Source of the DNA: Roseburia hominis
GTDB taxonomy: Bacteria; Bacillota; Clostridia; Lachnospirales; Lachnospiraceae
DNA: 38,124 nt
Direction of reading: 5' to 3'
Assembly (NCBI GenBank): GCA_021771815.1
Contig: JAETOE010000033.1
Location: 1 to 38,124, forward strand
The number at the start of each line of letters is the position of its first letter. Positions within the stretch are counted from its first letter, which is position 1. Below, in pieces: positions 1-8,719 of this stretch. The notes under the pieces were generated by a model. It was given only the letters and a program-made list of their open reading frames with translations, was not told the origin of the DNA and did no database searches. A program made the position numbers and the translations under genes.

Positions 1-69
<69 letters not shown>

Positions 70-118
70 AAGTTTGTGCGTTCTTAAAACGCTTCCTGTC
101 CAGATATTATCTGGCTTA

Positions 119-177
119 TCTTGATCTGCATCAAGATTTACTGTTTTTAAGGTTTTCGTCTGTCAATGTTTTGACAG
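119..177 (-). other. rRNA leader hairpins just upstream of 16S
   Basis: Two short perfect inverted repeats lie 50-110 bases before the 16S start: TCTTGAT/ATCAAGA (119-125 with 130-136, loop of 4) and CTGTCAA/TTGACAG (160-166 with 171-177, loop of 4). Such stems are expected in the spacer where the rRNA precursor is folded and cut by RNase III. The role is inferred from position only. Further out, 448-457 pairs with 484-493 (10 bp). Apart from these and the two promoters nothing else is visible in the 70-579 gap. Confidence 0.45.
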
Positions 178-381
178 CTTGAAGATCTCAAAAGTTTCTT
201 ATCGAAACTTGGAAAAAAACGAAGTTTTTTCATGTTTTAATTGAATCTTTCAAGGTTTATTCACTGTTCAGTTATCAATGTTCGAGCGAATCTCCGATTT
301 ACTTTAGCCTCTGCTTCGCAGAACCGGTTGTAAATCTTTGATCTGCTTTGTTGTCGATCAGTCCTTGGCGACAGCTTATTA

Positions 382-410
382 AGTATATCATCTTTGAACT
401 TGTTTGTCAA
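382..410 (-). promoter_or_regulatory. rRNA promoter (proximal)
   Basis: On the minus strand a perfect -35 TTGACA (405-410) is followed after 17 bases by -10 TATACT (382-387). It faces the 16S gene, about 310 bases upstream. Strong, near-consensus spacing and its place before an rRNA operon support it. Confidence 0.75.
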
Positions 411-510
411 CAACTTTTTTCTAAAACATTTTGATGAAATGGTTTTAGAACAGCGGTCATTCTTTCGAAATCCGCCTGTCTGTACCGCTGTTCTTGCGGT
501 CAGCTTGTTT

Positions 511-539
511 ATATTATCATCATTATTTTGGAATGTCAA
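511..539 (-). promoter_or_regulatory. rRNA promoter (distal)
   Basis: On the minus strand TTGACA (534-539), a 17-base spacer, then TAATAT (511-516). Together with the promoter at 382-410 this gives the tandem promoter arrangement usual for rRNA operons. Sigma-A type, read from sequence only. Confidence 0.7.
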
Positions 540-579
540 CACCTAATTTTGACCAATTTTTTTCATTTTCTTTTCCATA

Positions 580-623
580 AATAGATATGGGGGAGCTGAC
601 GATTCAACTCCCCCATATCTATT
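580..623 (-). terminator. Strong stem-loop after the CvpA-like gene
   Basis: A perfect 16-bp inverted repeat (580-595 with 608-623, loop 12) sits 22 bases after the stop of the CvpA-like gene and before the rRNA promoters. The stem is GC-rich at the loop end. The T tract expected for the minus direction is weak (T-rich only for a few bases), while a T-rich stretch lies on the plus side. It most likely ends the upstream operon and insulates the rRNA promoters. Confidence 0.65.
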
Positions 624-644
624 ACTTTTTGCATAAAAATTTTT

Positions 645-1364
645 TTAAAATATGCTCAGAATAATTGTCAGCACCAGATTATTTTCATATAAGAATGTGA
701 GAAACGGGCTTTCATATATATAAGCAATCAATACCCTGCCCGTGTCACCCGCACTGCACAGCGCGATGATATAAAATACGGTCCAAATTATTAAAAGCGC
801 CTGAATCGCTCCGGCAAATGTGCCGAGAAACCGGTTCACTCCCTTTAATACCGGAATCCGTGATACAACGCCAAGCAGCTCCTGTATGATGCCGAGCATT
901 AAGCCCGCCAGAACCAACGCTGCCACAAATGCGATTCCCTGCACAACAAATCCTGCCAGCCCCCTCGCAATCTGCGTATATACCCCTGTCTGTTCCAGAA
1001 ATTCGTCCGCCGCACCGGAAGTTTTATCAAGAATCTCGTCCAACAAGGTGTCCGGCAGCTTAATCCCAAGATCGGCAAGTTCCTGTCTCCCGATCCCCGC
1101 CTCCGATGCCGCCTGCCCTGTCTCCGTTTCTATCTGCTCCGCCGCAGACTCTCTGACCCACTCTTCACAATAAACCTCTACCTGCTCATAAATCCCGGTG
1201 TTATCCAGCAGAAACTGGTTGACATAAGGCGTCACCCAGGAAACAAATGCCAGCGCGATCAGCCATGCGACCAGCGAATACGCAATTCGCAAGAATCCCT
1301 TATGATAGCCGTGCAATATGCCAAATGCAAGCGTCAATAGAACAATGATAAGTACCCAATTCAT
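645..1364 (-). CDS. CvpA family membrane protein
   Basis: A 239-residue integral membrane protein. Four hydrophobic segments are visible: roughly residues 3-20, 28-48, 136-160 and 185-205, plus a hydrophobic C-terminus. A polar loop rich in Glu and Ala separates the second and third (about 60-130). The start MNWVLIIVLLTLAFGILHGY and the Gly-rich second half match the CvpA/colicin V production family, whose molecular role in Firmicutes is unsettled (often linked to envelope stress or peptidoglycan). The start ATG follows AAGGGGAT. The stop of the DUF5711 gene lies 10 bases upstream, so the two genes are co-transcribed. The family call is by pattern; function is not known. Confidence 0.8.
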   Translation of the reverse strand: MNWVLIIVLLTLAFGILHGYHKGFLRIAYSLVAWLIALAFVSWVTPYVNQFLLDNTGIYEQVEVYCEEWVRESAAEQIETETGQAASEAGIGRQELADLGIKLPDTLLDEILDKTSGAADEFLEQTGVYTQIARGLAGFVVQGIAFVAALVLAGLMLGIIQELLGVVSRIPVLKGVNRFLGTFAGAIQALLIIWTVFYIIALCSAGDTGRVLIAYIYESPFLTFLYENNLVLTIILSIF

Positions 1365-1374
1365 ATGTATCCCC

Positions 1375-2571
1375 TTATTTCAGTCTCACTTTTTCTGTTG
1401 CATCCTTCAGAACGAATGTATAATTCAGTCCGATTTCCCCGGGAATGACCTGGTAAAGCTGCTCGTCAAATTCATGATGAAACTTGTAGATCCCGCGAAT
1501 GGTATAGATGTCGCAGATATTTTCATTTCGAATACAGATTTCATTATTGGAAAGAAATTCGATCTGACTATACTCCAGTCCAAAATCTTTCTCCATGACG
1601 AGCCCGCCATCCGTATTGTAAACAGACACATGGTGCGTCACCGCCTCATCCTCGTTGCTGGTCACAGCGCCAATGTAGTTTTCATTATAAAAAATACTCT
1701 TTACTTCTTTCTCAAAGGGAATCTCCGCAATCGTCTGCAGTTTTTGCGCTCCCTCAAAAATAATCACTTTAGAATCTCCGATGGCTGCCATCCGGTCATT
1801 CGACATAAATTCCATTTCTGGAATCACCATATCGTCATACGTGTTGATTCCGACACAGTTATCAATTTCATTCTGTCCTACAGAGCCATAATTGTAAAAT
1901 GCGATTGTGGTCTTTACGCTTCCCGAACGAATATTAATCATAGAGACCGCAAGCTTGACCGCATCATGAGACAGCGCGATCGCAACAGGATAGCCCCCCT
2001 TCTCTCCGTGAATCGCTCCCTCCGCCAGATTGTTTCCCTCCCTGTCGTAGAGTGCGAGATATGCCGAAGCATCCTTTTTCATAAGGACGGCTACCGTTCC
2101 CTGCGAAGCCACACACACCTGCTGGATTTCCATCGTCGTCTCAATGCTCCCCACCAGCTGCGACTGAGTGAGTATGTAAATTCTCGTTCCTCCCTTATCA
2201 TAAATCGCAAGGTAATCCCCGCAGGTATCGATCTTGGGATTCGGCATCTCATAAGTCTGGTTCCAGATCAGTTCATTTGAGGTATCTGTATAAAACGCAC
2301 CGTCATTGCTGTATTTTAATATGCCGCCATGAAATTCCGCAAAATGGGTCGCCTCCGTATCAGACCTCTCCACAGATGAAAGGACGTCATAATCCTCATA
2401 GTGCCGGAATGCCATATACATGCCAAGCCCTGCCACAACAAGCAGAATCACCAGCACGACGATGCTTGTCCGCCTCAATACCTTGCGGCGATGCTCCCTT
2501 AATTTCTGTCTATATTCCTCCATGTCGGCGTCTTCCACCGTGCGAAATCCCTTTTTATTATTTCCAGCCAT
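1375..2571 (-). CDS. DUF5711 family membrane-anchored beta-propeller-like protein
   Basis: Predicted 398 residues. A cytoplasmic N-terminus of about 36 basic and acidic residues is followed by one transmembrane helix (VVLVILLVVAGLGMYMAF). The rest is a long extracytoplasmic part with recurring short beta-type blades (for example GDYLAIYDKGG, DRMAAIGDSKVIIF and ENYIGAVTSN). This is the layout of the DUF5711 proteins found in Lachnospiraceae; their function is unknown. I placed the start at 2571 rather than at the longer possibility (2679) because AGAGG lies 5 bases before this ATG and a promoter (2630-2658) overlaps the longer reading. It is first in an operon with the CvpA-like gene. Confidence 0.8.
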   Translation of the reverse strand: MAGNNKKGFRTVEDADMEEYRQKLREHRRKVLRRTSIVVLVILLVVAGLGMYMAFRHYEDYDVLSSVERSDTEATHFAEFHGGILKYSNDGAFYTDTSNELIWNQTYEMPNPKIDTCGDYLAIYDKGGTRIYILTQSQLVGSIETTMEIQQVCVASQGTVAVLMKKDASAYLALYDREGNNLAEGAIHGEKGGYPVAIALSHDAVKLAVSMINIRSGSVKTTIAFYNYGSVGQNEIDNCVGINTYDDMVIPEMEFMSNDRMAAIGDSKVIIFEGAQKLQTIAEIPFEKEVKSIFYNENYIGAVTSNEDEAVTHHVSVYNTDGGLVMEKDFGLEYSQIEFLSNNEICIRNENICDIYTIRGIYKFHHEFDEQLYQVIPGEIGLNYTFVLKDATEKVRLK

Positions 2572-2629
2572 ATTTCCTCTTTTCGTAAATCTGAGCCGAA
2601 GCATACGCTCCGCCTCTGTGATACACATC

Positions 2630-2658
2630 ATTATAGCATGACTGGTTTTTCGTTTCAC
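2630..2658 (-). promoter_or_regulatory. Promoter of the DUF5711-CvpA operon
   Basis: On the minus strand TATAAT (2630-2635) is preceded by TGC, an extended -10, with GTGAAA 17 bases upstream (2653-2658). Transcription would begin about 50 bases before the DUF5711 start at 2571, which supports that shorter start. Confidence 0.6.
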
Positions 2659-2692
2659 TATTTTTTTGCCCTGCCTCAAACGGTTATCCTCA

Positions 2693-4477
2693 TCAGTTCG
2701 GCAGCGTCAGATATTGTCCGGCGTATATGGCATCCTCGTCCTCAATACCGTTGACCTCGCACAGCTTATCCATCATCGCCGTTGTCTGATAGATTTTCCG
2801 GCAAATCCCCACAAGACTGTCCCCCTTCTGCACCACATAATATCCCTGTTTCAAATAGGTCTGCGCCTCCGTCGTCGCCGCTGTTTCCGATGTATTTCCT
2901 GACGCCTCCGTTCCTGTTCCCGACGCGCCGTCCAATGCGCCCGCTGTGTCCGCACTGCCCGCAGCACCGCTGTCCGATGCCGTGCCATCCGATGCCGCTG
3001 CACCATCCGATGTTGTACCGCCGCTTACTCCTGCCGCCGTATCTCCTACCGTGCCTGTGCCATCCGGCGCCGCACTGCCGCTTGCCCCTGCCGCACTTCC
3101 CGCAGGACCGGCACTGCCTGCCGCATCCACAGTATTTACTGATGTCCCCACACCATTTGCCGCGTCTGCTCCTGCTGCGTCTGTACTTACCGAAGTAACT
3201 GCTCCATCTGCTCCTGCTACCGTCTCATCCTGCTTTTCTACGTTTCCTGCAACGTTCTCGACCTCTACATCAGGCATCTCACCAAGTTCCGTTCCCTTGG
3301 TCTGTTCTGCCTCTTCCTCCGTGGAAACCGTCTGCGTCTGCCGCATCTGCGCCAAAGTCTCTTCCATTGCCGACATCTTCTCATGATTTAAGTATGCCGT
3401 CACACCCAAAGCGCAGACCACCATGGCAAGCAGAAGTGTCGACGCATAGGACGGCGTTCGTTTCGTCTCCTCTTCCTCCACGACCCGCTTACGGTATTCT
3501 CCGCGCAGTTCCGTCCCTGTTCCTGTGCCAATTCCCTTAAAAAGTCTGCTCCATGACGGCTCGTCCCCGCCTTCAACCGCCCTGCGGCGCTCCCCTTCCT
3601 TCTTCCCGGATATCTCCTCTTCTCCAATCCATCTTCCGGACAGTGCCTGCTTCTCCTTACTCTCCGGCTCGTCCATACGCATGCGCTCCTCAAAGCTCAT
3701 GCCGCTGCCGTGCAGTCCATCCCCGCTCTTTTCCTGTTCCGGCTCGTCCATGCGCATACGCTCTTCAAAGCTCACGCCGCTGCCGTACAGCTTCTCTGCG
3801 CTTTTCTCTGCCGCCTGCTCCTCCTGCATTCCGCTCTCAATATGGATGCTGCCCGCAAAACCCGACTGCACATCGTAGACGCACGCATTCTCCTCCGTCT
3901 TCTCCGCCGCGCGGTGCGCTCTGGAACGCGCCTTAGCACGCTCCTTGTCATAATATATATAAAAGCCTTCTCTTCTATATAAGTGTCCGTTGCGGTTAGA
4001 ATAAAACGCCTCCTCACGCTCAAGACTGTCCATTAAAAACAGCGTCTGGTGTGCGCCGCCAAAATGGTTCAGATGAAGATTTTCCAGCCGCACTGTCATA
4101 TTGGGAAGCTGACCTTTAATATCCATTGCCCAGCCCACAATTACCATGCTGTCATATTCACGCTTCAACTGCTTGTATATGTACGCCCATGTATGATCGT
4201 TCCACAACGGCAGTTCGCCGTCAAATGACATTTCAAGCAGCGGGATTACCGCCTCCACAAAAACACACTGTCTGCCGGAGCAGTTCTCAAACTTTCCCAA
4301 AAGTACATAAGCCCTTTTCTCCTCCAAACTGTCAAAGGGATGCAGCGCCTGATATGCGCCGTCCTCTACATAGATTCTGTCCCCGATGTCCGGGCTGCCG
4401 ATCTGCTTGATCTCTTTTGGCAATTCCCGCGGCGCATAGCTTCCTCCCGCATTCTCCTGTCGGATAATTTCTATCAT
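2693..4477 (-). CDS. LysM surface protein with a degenerate MPN-like N-terminal domain
   Basis: A 594-residue protein with a modular layout. Residues ~30-175 form a compact domain whose pattern (VEAVIPL, then a helix, then VIVGWAMD, then FLMDSLEREEAFY) resembles the MPN/JAB fold, but the His-x-His-Pro metal motif expected after the GW is missing, so no peptidase activity is expected. Residues 232-247 and 257-272 are two near-identical copies of GSG(V/M)SFEERMRMDEPE. One membrane helix follows at about 344-364, then a ~170-residue linker made almost only of Ala, Gly, Ser, Thr, Asp and Val. A single C-terminal LysM domain (YYVVQKGDSL through AGQYLTLPN, 545-593) should bind peptidoglycan outside the cell. 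So the N-terminus faces the cytoplasm. LysM is secure; the MPN reading is inference. RBS is AAAGGGG. Confidence 0.75.
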   Translation of the reverse strand: MIEIIRQENAGGSYAPRELPKEIKQIGSPDIGDRIYVEDGAYQALHPFDSLEEKRAYVLLGKFENCSGRQCVFVEAVIPLLEMSFDGELPLWNDHTWAYIYKQLKREYDSMVIVGWAMDIKGQLPNMTVRLENLHLNHFGGAHQTLFLMDSLEREEAFYSNRNGHLYRREGFYIYYDKERAKARSRAHRAAEKTEENACVYDVQSGFAGSIHIESGMQEEQAAEKSAEKLYGSGVSFEERMRMDEPEQEKSGDGLHGSGMSFEERMRMDEPESKEKQALSGRWIGEEEISGKKEGERRRAVEGGDEPSWSRLFKGIGTGTGTELRGEYRKRVVEEEETKRTPSYASTLLLAMVVCALGVTAYLNHEKMSAMEETLAQMRQTQTVSTEEEAEQTKGTELGEMPDVEVENVAGNVEKQDETVAGADGAVTSVSTDAAGADAANGVGTSVNTVDAAGSAGPAGSAAGASGSAAPDGTGTVGDTAAGVSGGTTSDGAAASDGTASDSGAAGSADTAGALDGASGTGTEASGNTSETAATTEAQTYLKQGYYVVQKGDSLVGICRKIYQTTAMMDKLCEVNGIEDEDAIYAGQYLTLPN

Positions 4478-4666
4478 TTTGTGTCATTCCCCTTTCCGCT
4501 GCCGGCCCCGCGGCATGTCCCAGAATGCAGACTTCCCCGCCTTACCGTTTTATTGGGGAAATCGTAGCACAGTCCGTTCGAATTTTTTGGTGGATTGTGG
4601 AATGATTCCAAAAAACATTTCGACAGAATAAGAACAAAGGTATAAAAATGAGCGCAGATAAAACAA

Positions 4667-4688
4667 AAAAGACGGAACCTCCGCCTTT
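4667..4688 (-). terminator. Terminator of the transketolase operon
   Basis: On the minus strand, AAAAGGCGGA pairs with TCCGTCTTTT (one internal mismatch, 2-3 base loop) and runs into TTTTTTGTTTTA. It lies 19 bases after the transketolase C-subunit stop. The gap 4478-4666 before the LysM gene holds no other clear element. Confidence 0.7.
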
Positions 4689-4706
4689 TCTGTTTTACTT
4701 CATGTG

Positions 4707-5654
4707 TTATCTCTGCTTTACAAATGCCTTAACTTTCTCATAAATGCCCTGCGCGTCAAGCCCGTATTTATGAATAAGCTCAAGCGCCGGACCGGACTCT
4801 CCGAATACATCGTTCACACCGATTTTCAAAACCTTCGTCGGCTGTTTTTCGGACAGAACATCGCAGACCGCACTGCCAAGTCCTCCAATCACCGAATGCT
4901 CCTCCACAGTTACGACCTTTCCGGTCTTTGCCGCAGACGCAAGCACAAGCTCCTCGTCGAGCGGCTTGATCGTGTGAATGTTAATGATTTCCGCGTCGAT
5001 GCCGTCCGCCGCAAGAAGCTTCTCCGCCTCGCGCGCCTCGTTGACGCAAAGACCTGTAGCAAATACGGACACATCCTTACCCTCTTTTAAGACAATGCCC
5101 TTTCCGATCTGAAACTGATAGGTCGCCTCATCGTTGAATACCGGAACGGCAAGCCGTCCAAAGCGCAGGTACACCGGACCCACATGATTGTACGCCGCCT
5201 TTACCGCCGCTTTCGCCTCGATATCATCCGCAGGATTGATAACGACCATCCCCGGGATCACGCGCATTAAGGCAAGATCTTCAAGGCACTGGTGGGTCGC
5301 TCCGTCCTCACCGACGGAAATGCCTGCATGGGTCGCTCCTATCTTGACATTTAAGTGCGGGTATCCGATGGAATTGCGCACCTGCTCATAATTCCTTCCC
5401 GCCGCAAACATGGCAAAGGAACTGATGAACGGCACCTTGCCGCAGGCCGCAAGTCCCGCAGCAATTCCCGTCATATTCGCCTCTGCGATTCCGATATCCC
5501 AATGGCGCTCCGGAAACGCTTTCTTAAAAATTCCGGTCTTGGTCGCGCCCGCTAAATCAGCGTCCAGAACAATCAATTCCTCATGTTCTTTTCCAAGCTC
5601 TACAAGCGCATTTCCATAGCTTTCACGGGTAGCAACCTTCTTTATTTCCGACAT
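4707..5654 (-). CDS. Transketolase, C-terminal subunit
   Basis: A 315-residue subunit equivalent to the pyrimidine-binding and C-terminal domains of transketolase, the pentose phosphate enzyme that moves two-carbon units between sugar phosphates using thiamine diphosphate. The N-terminal part has DADLAGATKT and HWDIGIAEANMTGIAAGLA, where the Glu of GIAEAN is the residue that activates the cofactor. ISVGEDGATHQ contains the conserved His of the active site. The C-terminal domain contains NIHTIKPLDEE and VVTVEEHSVIGGLGSAV. The start overlaps the end of the N-subunit gene by 13 bases, which indicates translational coupling. A split enzyme is common in Clostridia and archaea. The sequence also resembles the related 1-deoxyxylulose 5-phosphate synthase fold, but length and pairing fit transketolase. 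Confidence 0.92.
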   Translation of the reverse strand: MSEIKKVATRESYGNALVELGKEHEELIVLDADLAGATKTGIFKKAFPERHWDIGIAEANMTGIAAGLAACGKVPFISSFAMFAAGRNYEQVRNSIGYPHLNVKIGATHAGISVGEDGATHQCLEDLALMRVIPGMVVINPADDIEAKAAVKAAYNHVGPVYLRFGRLAVPVFNDEATYQFQIGKGIVLKEGKDVSVFATGLCVNEAREAEKLLAADGIDAEIINIHTIKPLDEELVLASAAKTGKVVTVEEHSVIGGLGSAVCDVLSEKQPTKVLKIGVNDVFGESGPALELIHKYGLDAQGIYEKVKAFVKQR

Positions 5655-6478
5655 AATGCTTCACCTGCTTTCTCCAAGTCTTCCATCGCAATCGCGTATT
5701 CCTCGTCGTTCGGCGCTTTCCCGTGCCAATCGACGACATTTTCCATGAAGGAAACGCCTTTTCCCTTTAATGTCTTTGCGATAATTGCCGTGGGCATTCC
5801 TTTTGTCTCCCTCGCCTCTGTAAACGCGGCACGAATCTCATCAAAATCATTTCCGTTGATGTTGATCGCGTGGAAATTGAATGCCTCAAACTTCTTGTCA
5901 ATCGGGTACGGAGAACATACAGTATCAATCGAACCGTCAATCTGGAGATTGTTATTGTCAACAATTACAACAAGATTATCAAGCTTCTTAAAGCCAGCCC
6001 ACATAGCAGCTTCCCAGATCTGCCCTTCCTGAATCTCACCGTCTCCACAAAGTGCGTACACACGGTAATCCTTCTTGTCAAACTTCCCCGCTGCCGCCAT
6101 TCCGACCGCTGCCGAAAAGCCCTGTCCCAAAGACCCGCTCGACATGTCAACACCCGGTATATGCTTCATATCGGGATGTCCCTGTAAGTAAGAACCTGTA
6201 TGGCGCAGTGTCACAAGATCCTCCTTCGGGAAAAATCCGCGCTCCGCAAGCGTCGCATAAAGTCCCGGCGCCGTATGTCCCTTGGACAATACAAAACGGT
6301 CGCGGTCTGCCATCTTCGGATTCTGCGGGTCAATGTTCATCTCCTCGAAATACAGATAGGTAAAAATATCTGCCGCGGAAAGAGAGCCGCCCGGATGTCC
6401 TGCCTTTGCGCTGTGTACGGACGTTACAATGCCCTTGCGGATTTCATTTGCTGTCTTTTGAAGTTCCAGATTCGTCAT
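5642..6478 (-). CDS. Transketolase, N-terminal subunit
   Basis: A 278-residue thiamine-diphosphate-binding subunit. The cofactor motif GDGEIQEGQIWEAAMWAGF through VDNNNLQIDG (GDG ... NN) is intact, as are the substrate-site stretches SAKAGHPGGSLS and LSKGHTAPGLYATLA. It pairs with the C-terminal subunit encoded directly downstream with a 13-base overlap; both are needed for activity. I chose the ATG at 6478 (AAAGGA about 12 bases upstream). The longer reading would start inside the recR 3' end and pass through a hairpin (6517-6540) with no family similarity. Confidence 0.92.
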   Translation of the reverse strand: MTNLELQKTANEIRKGIVTSVHSAKAGHPGGSLSAADIFTYLYFEEMNIDPQNPKMADRDRFVLSKGHTAPGLYATLAERGFFPKEDLVTLRHTGSYLQGHPDMKHIPGVDMSSGSLGQGFSAAVGMAAAGKFDKKDYRVYALCGDGEIQEGQIWEAAMWAGFKKLDNLVVIVDNNNLQIDGSIDTVCSPYPIDKKFEAFNFHAININGNDFDEIRAAFTEARETKGMPTAIIAKTLKGKGVSFMENVVDWHGKAPNDEEYAIAMEDLEKAGEALCRK

Positions 6479-6516
6479 ACTATTTTCTGATCCTTTCTTT
6501 GATTCCTCATTTATCT

Positions 6517-6540
6517 GACAGGCAGCCTCTGCTGCCTGTC
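6517..6540 (-). other. Intercistronic hairpin between recR and transketolase
   Basis: A perfect 10-bp stem with a 4-base loop (6517-6526 with 6531-6540) sits just 5 bases after the recR stop. There is no T tract on the minus side, so it is not a standard intrinsic terminator. It may protect the recR mRNA end or reduce read-through into the transketolase genes. Confidence 0.4.
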
Positions 6541-6545
6541 GCAGT

Positions 6546-7142
6546 TTACAACTCAGTACGCCCTTCCAATGCACGAAGCAGCGTGACTTCGTCGATATAT
6601 TCCAGATCACCGCCCACCGGAACGCCGCTCGCGATCCGCGTTACCTTGATTCCGGTCGGCTTGATTAATTTGCTGATATACATTGCTGTCGTCTCACCCT
6701 CAAGGCTCGAGTTTGTCGCAATAATGACTTCATCTACGTCCTGCTGCAGGCGCTGCATCAGTTCCTTGAGCTTAATGTCTCCCGGTCCGATGCCGAGCAT
6801 CGGGGAAATCGCCCCGTGGAGCACGTGATAAACGCCATCATATTTCTGCGTCTTCTCATATGCTGCCAAATCTCTTGTGTTCTCAACGACCATGATAAGC
6901 TTGTGATTTCTGGCACTGTCCTTACAAATCGGGCAGACCTCCTCATCCGTCAGCGTAAAGCACTCCTTACAGTAACGGACATTCTGCTTCGCGTCAAGGA
7001 TTGCCTGGGAAAGTTCTTTGACCTGATCTTCCGGCATATTTAAAATATGAAATGCCAGACGCTGCGCAGACTTCGTACCGATTCCCGGCAGCGCGGACAA
7101 TTCCTGTATCAACTTACTGATCTGCCTGCTGTAGTAATCCAT
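6546..7142 (-). CDS. recR: Recombination protein RecR
   Basis: A 198-residue protein, the normal length for RecR, which works with RecF and RecO to load RecA on gapped DNA. It has an N-terminal helix-hairpin-helix ([18 protein letters not shown]), a four-cysteine zinc finger (C58, C61, C70, C73) and a Toprim domain starting at [11 protein letters not shown], with the C-terminal [12 protein letters not shown] motif. The start at 7142 follows AGAGGGATGAG; the longer reading has no RecR similarity. In most Firmicutes recR directly follows dnaX and ybaB. Here those lie ~8.5 kb upstream at 15710-17786, and recR has its own promoter (7213-7241). Confidence 0.96.
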   Translation of the reverse strand: MDYYSRQISKLIQELSALPGIGTKSAQRLAFHILNMPEDQVKELSQAILDAKQNVRYCKECFTLTDEEVCPICKDSARNHKLIMVVENTRDLAAYEKTQKYDGVYHVLHGAISPMLGIGPGDIKLKELMQRLQQDVDEVIIATNSSLEGETTAMYISKLIKPTGIKVTRIASGVPVGGDLEYIDEVTLLRALEGRTEL

Positions 7143-7212
7143 CTCATCCCTCTGTTTCTGCCCGGCGCTTCCCCGCCGGACTGTGGCTGCATCTTCCACG
7201 GACGCTTTCTAT

Positions 7213-7241
7213 ATATTACTTGATAATGCCCGATTTTACAA
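7213..7241 (-). promoter_or_regulatory. Promoter of recR
   Basis: TTGTAA (7236-7241), 17-base spacer, TAATAT (7213-7218) on the minus strand, about 70 bases upstream of the recR ATG and just after the histidine kinase stop. It would let recR be expressed independently of the two-component genes. Confidence 0.6.
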
Positions 7242-7255
7242 GGCAGTTTTGACTT

Positions 7256-8719
7256 TTATTCACGGAAGACAAGCGTAAAACCCATGCCATCCTCTTTTCG
7301 CTCTGCGTAGATATCGCCGTCCATCTTTCGCATGAGCTGCCTGCAGATATAAAGCCCGAGCCCGTTTCCCTGCACGCCATCCGTATTGCTGCCTCTGAAG
7401 AAGCTGTCAAACAAATGCGTCATTTCCTGCTCCTTTACCGGAATACCCGTATTTACGACCGAAATCAGCAGACAGTATTCCTCCTCTACGGCAAAAATCT
7501 TTATCTCTTTTCCGTCTCCATATTTAAATGCATTTTCCATGAGGTTTTCCAGCACTTCATACGCCCGGTCAAAATCCCCGCGCAGCAGCTTGTTCTCATA
7601 GCTTCCGATTTCAAAACGAATCAGCTTTAATTCGCATTTCGGCGCATAATCACTCCGCAGCTTTTCCAACAGATCTCTGACATAAAATTCGGAATTTTTT
7701 ACTTCAAGGGAAAGAATATCCTCGCTCTGGCTTTTTACGATTTCTGCGACAAACGCCTCTATTTCCTTCGTATGCGTCTGTATTCCCTGCGCCGCTCTCC
7801 GCCGCCCCTCCCCGGAATCATAAATGCCTTCCTCGATTGCCTTTGCGTAGAGCTTTATCGCATTTAGCGGTGTTCTGATATCATGAGAAACCGACAGAAG
7901 CATCAGCTTCTTTTCTTTTTCCAATGCCAGTTCATGCGCCTTCGTCTTCGCGAGCTCGTCTCGCAGCATGGAAATTCCCCAGACAAATTTGCCGAAATAG
8001 CGGCTCTTGCTCTCCTCGGTCTCGCCTTTCAGATGCCCCTTTGCAAGCTCATAAGGAATTTCTGCCAGAGTGTGGAACGGCTTTAAAATCTGAAACCGGA
8101 TATAGAGAAATACGAGAAGCAGTATGCCGACCGTCAGCAGGAGAAAGACAGCAAGCGTGAGCCGTTCCCCGCGATGCTCCCTCGCGTTGACGTAGTCAAA
8201 CCGCAGGAAACCCAGCAGCTTGCCTTCCACGGTGAGGGGTTCAATATGGCTGTCCACACCGTTTCTACTCCGGTAAAATGCTTCTGCTGCCGCCACATCC
8301 GTAGCATATTCCGCCGGAAGGAAATCAACCTGCTGCACGCATGTCATGTGAGATATGTCTACATTTGTAAACATAGTAAAAATCAAGTTTTCATTCTGCG
8401 CTGCTGCACTCTCCGGCAGTACCTCGACTGTCTCTGATGTTCCTGCTGCGTCTGACGCGTCCGCTTCTTTCTCCGGCAGCACCTCGGCTGTCTCTGATGC
8501 TCCTGCTGCATCCGGCGCGTCCACTTCTATCTCCGGCGGCTCCCAGACGGCATCCGGCGCCGCCTGCCCTGCCTCCACCGCCGCCATGATCTCATGCACT
8601 TCCACAAGGTACTGCCTGCCCTGGTGTTTTTGTTCCCGTTCCAGATACACGAAAAGAAGCAGGCTCATACATAGGCAGCCTATGATGATTCCTGCACAGA
8701 TTCTGTCATATTTCTTCAT
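7256..8719 (-). CDS. Sensor histidine kinase
   Basis: A 487-residue membrane kinase. TM1 is at about residues 7-25 and TM2 at 187-208, enclosing a ~160-residue extracytoplasmic sensor. The HAMP-like stretch is followed by the dimerisation helix with the phospho-accepting His279 (SVSHDIRTPLNAIKL). The ATPase domain has the N box (ENLMENAFKYG), a G1 box reading VVNTGIP in place of the usual DxGxG, the F box (LFDSFFRGSN) and the G2 box (GNGLGLYICRQL). The sensor contains two tandem 20-residue repeats at 66-85 and 86-105 (PDAAGASETAEVLPE type), matched by a 60-bp DNA repeat, rich in Ala and Glu. It overlaps the response regulator gene by 14 bases and is last in the permease-ATPase-regulator-kinase unit. 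The signal is unknown; neighbouring FtsX-type transporters suggest a peptide or envelope stress. Confidence 0.92.
   Translation of the reverse strand: MKKYDRICAGIIIGCLCMSLLLFVYLEREQKHQGRQYLVEVHEIMAAVEAGQAAPDAVWEPPEIEVDAPDAAGASETAEVLPEKEADASDAAGTSETVEVLPESAAAQNENLIFTMFTNVDISHMTCVQQVDFLPAEYATDVAAAEAFYRSRNGVDSHIEPLTVEGKLLGFLRFDYVNAREHRGERLTLAVFLLLTVGILLLVFLYIRFQILKPFHTLAEIPYELAKGHLKGETEESKSRYFGKFVWGISMLRDELAKTKAHELALEKEKKLMLLSVSHDIRTPLNAIKLYAKAIEEGIYDSGEGRRRAAQGIQTHTKEIEAFVAEIVKSQSEDILSLEVKNSEFYVRDLLEKLRSDYAPKCELKLIRFEIGSYENKLLRGDFDRAYEVLENLMENAFKYGDGKEIKIFAVEEEYCLLISVVNTGIPVKEQEMTHLFDSFFRGSNTDGVQGNGLGLYICRQLMRKMDGDIYAERKEDGMGFTLVFRE

Noticed and set aside
261-542. A 93-residue minus-strand ORF in the rRNA leader
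   Set aside because: It covers both rRNA promoters, has no family pattern and no RBS; it is a chance frame.
2782-3386. Plus-strand ORFs over the LysM protein linker
   Set aside because: They are low-complexity reverse images of the Ala/Gly/Ser linker with no homology and no RBS.
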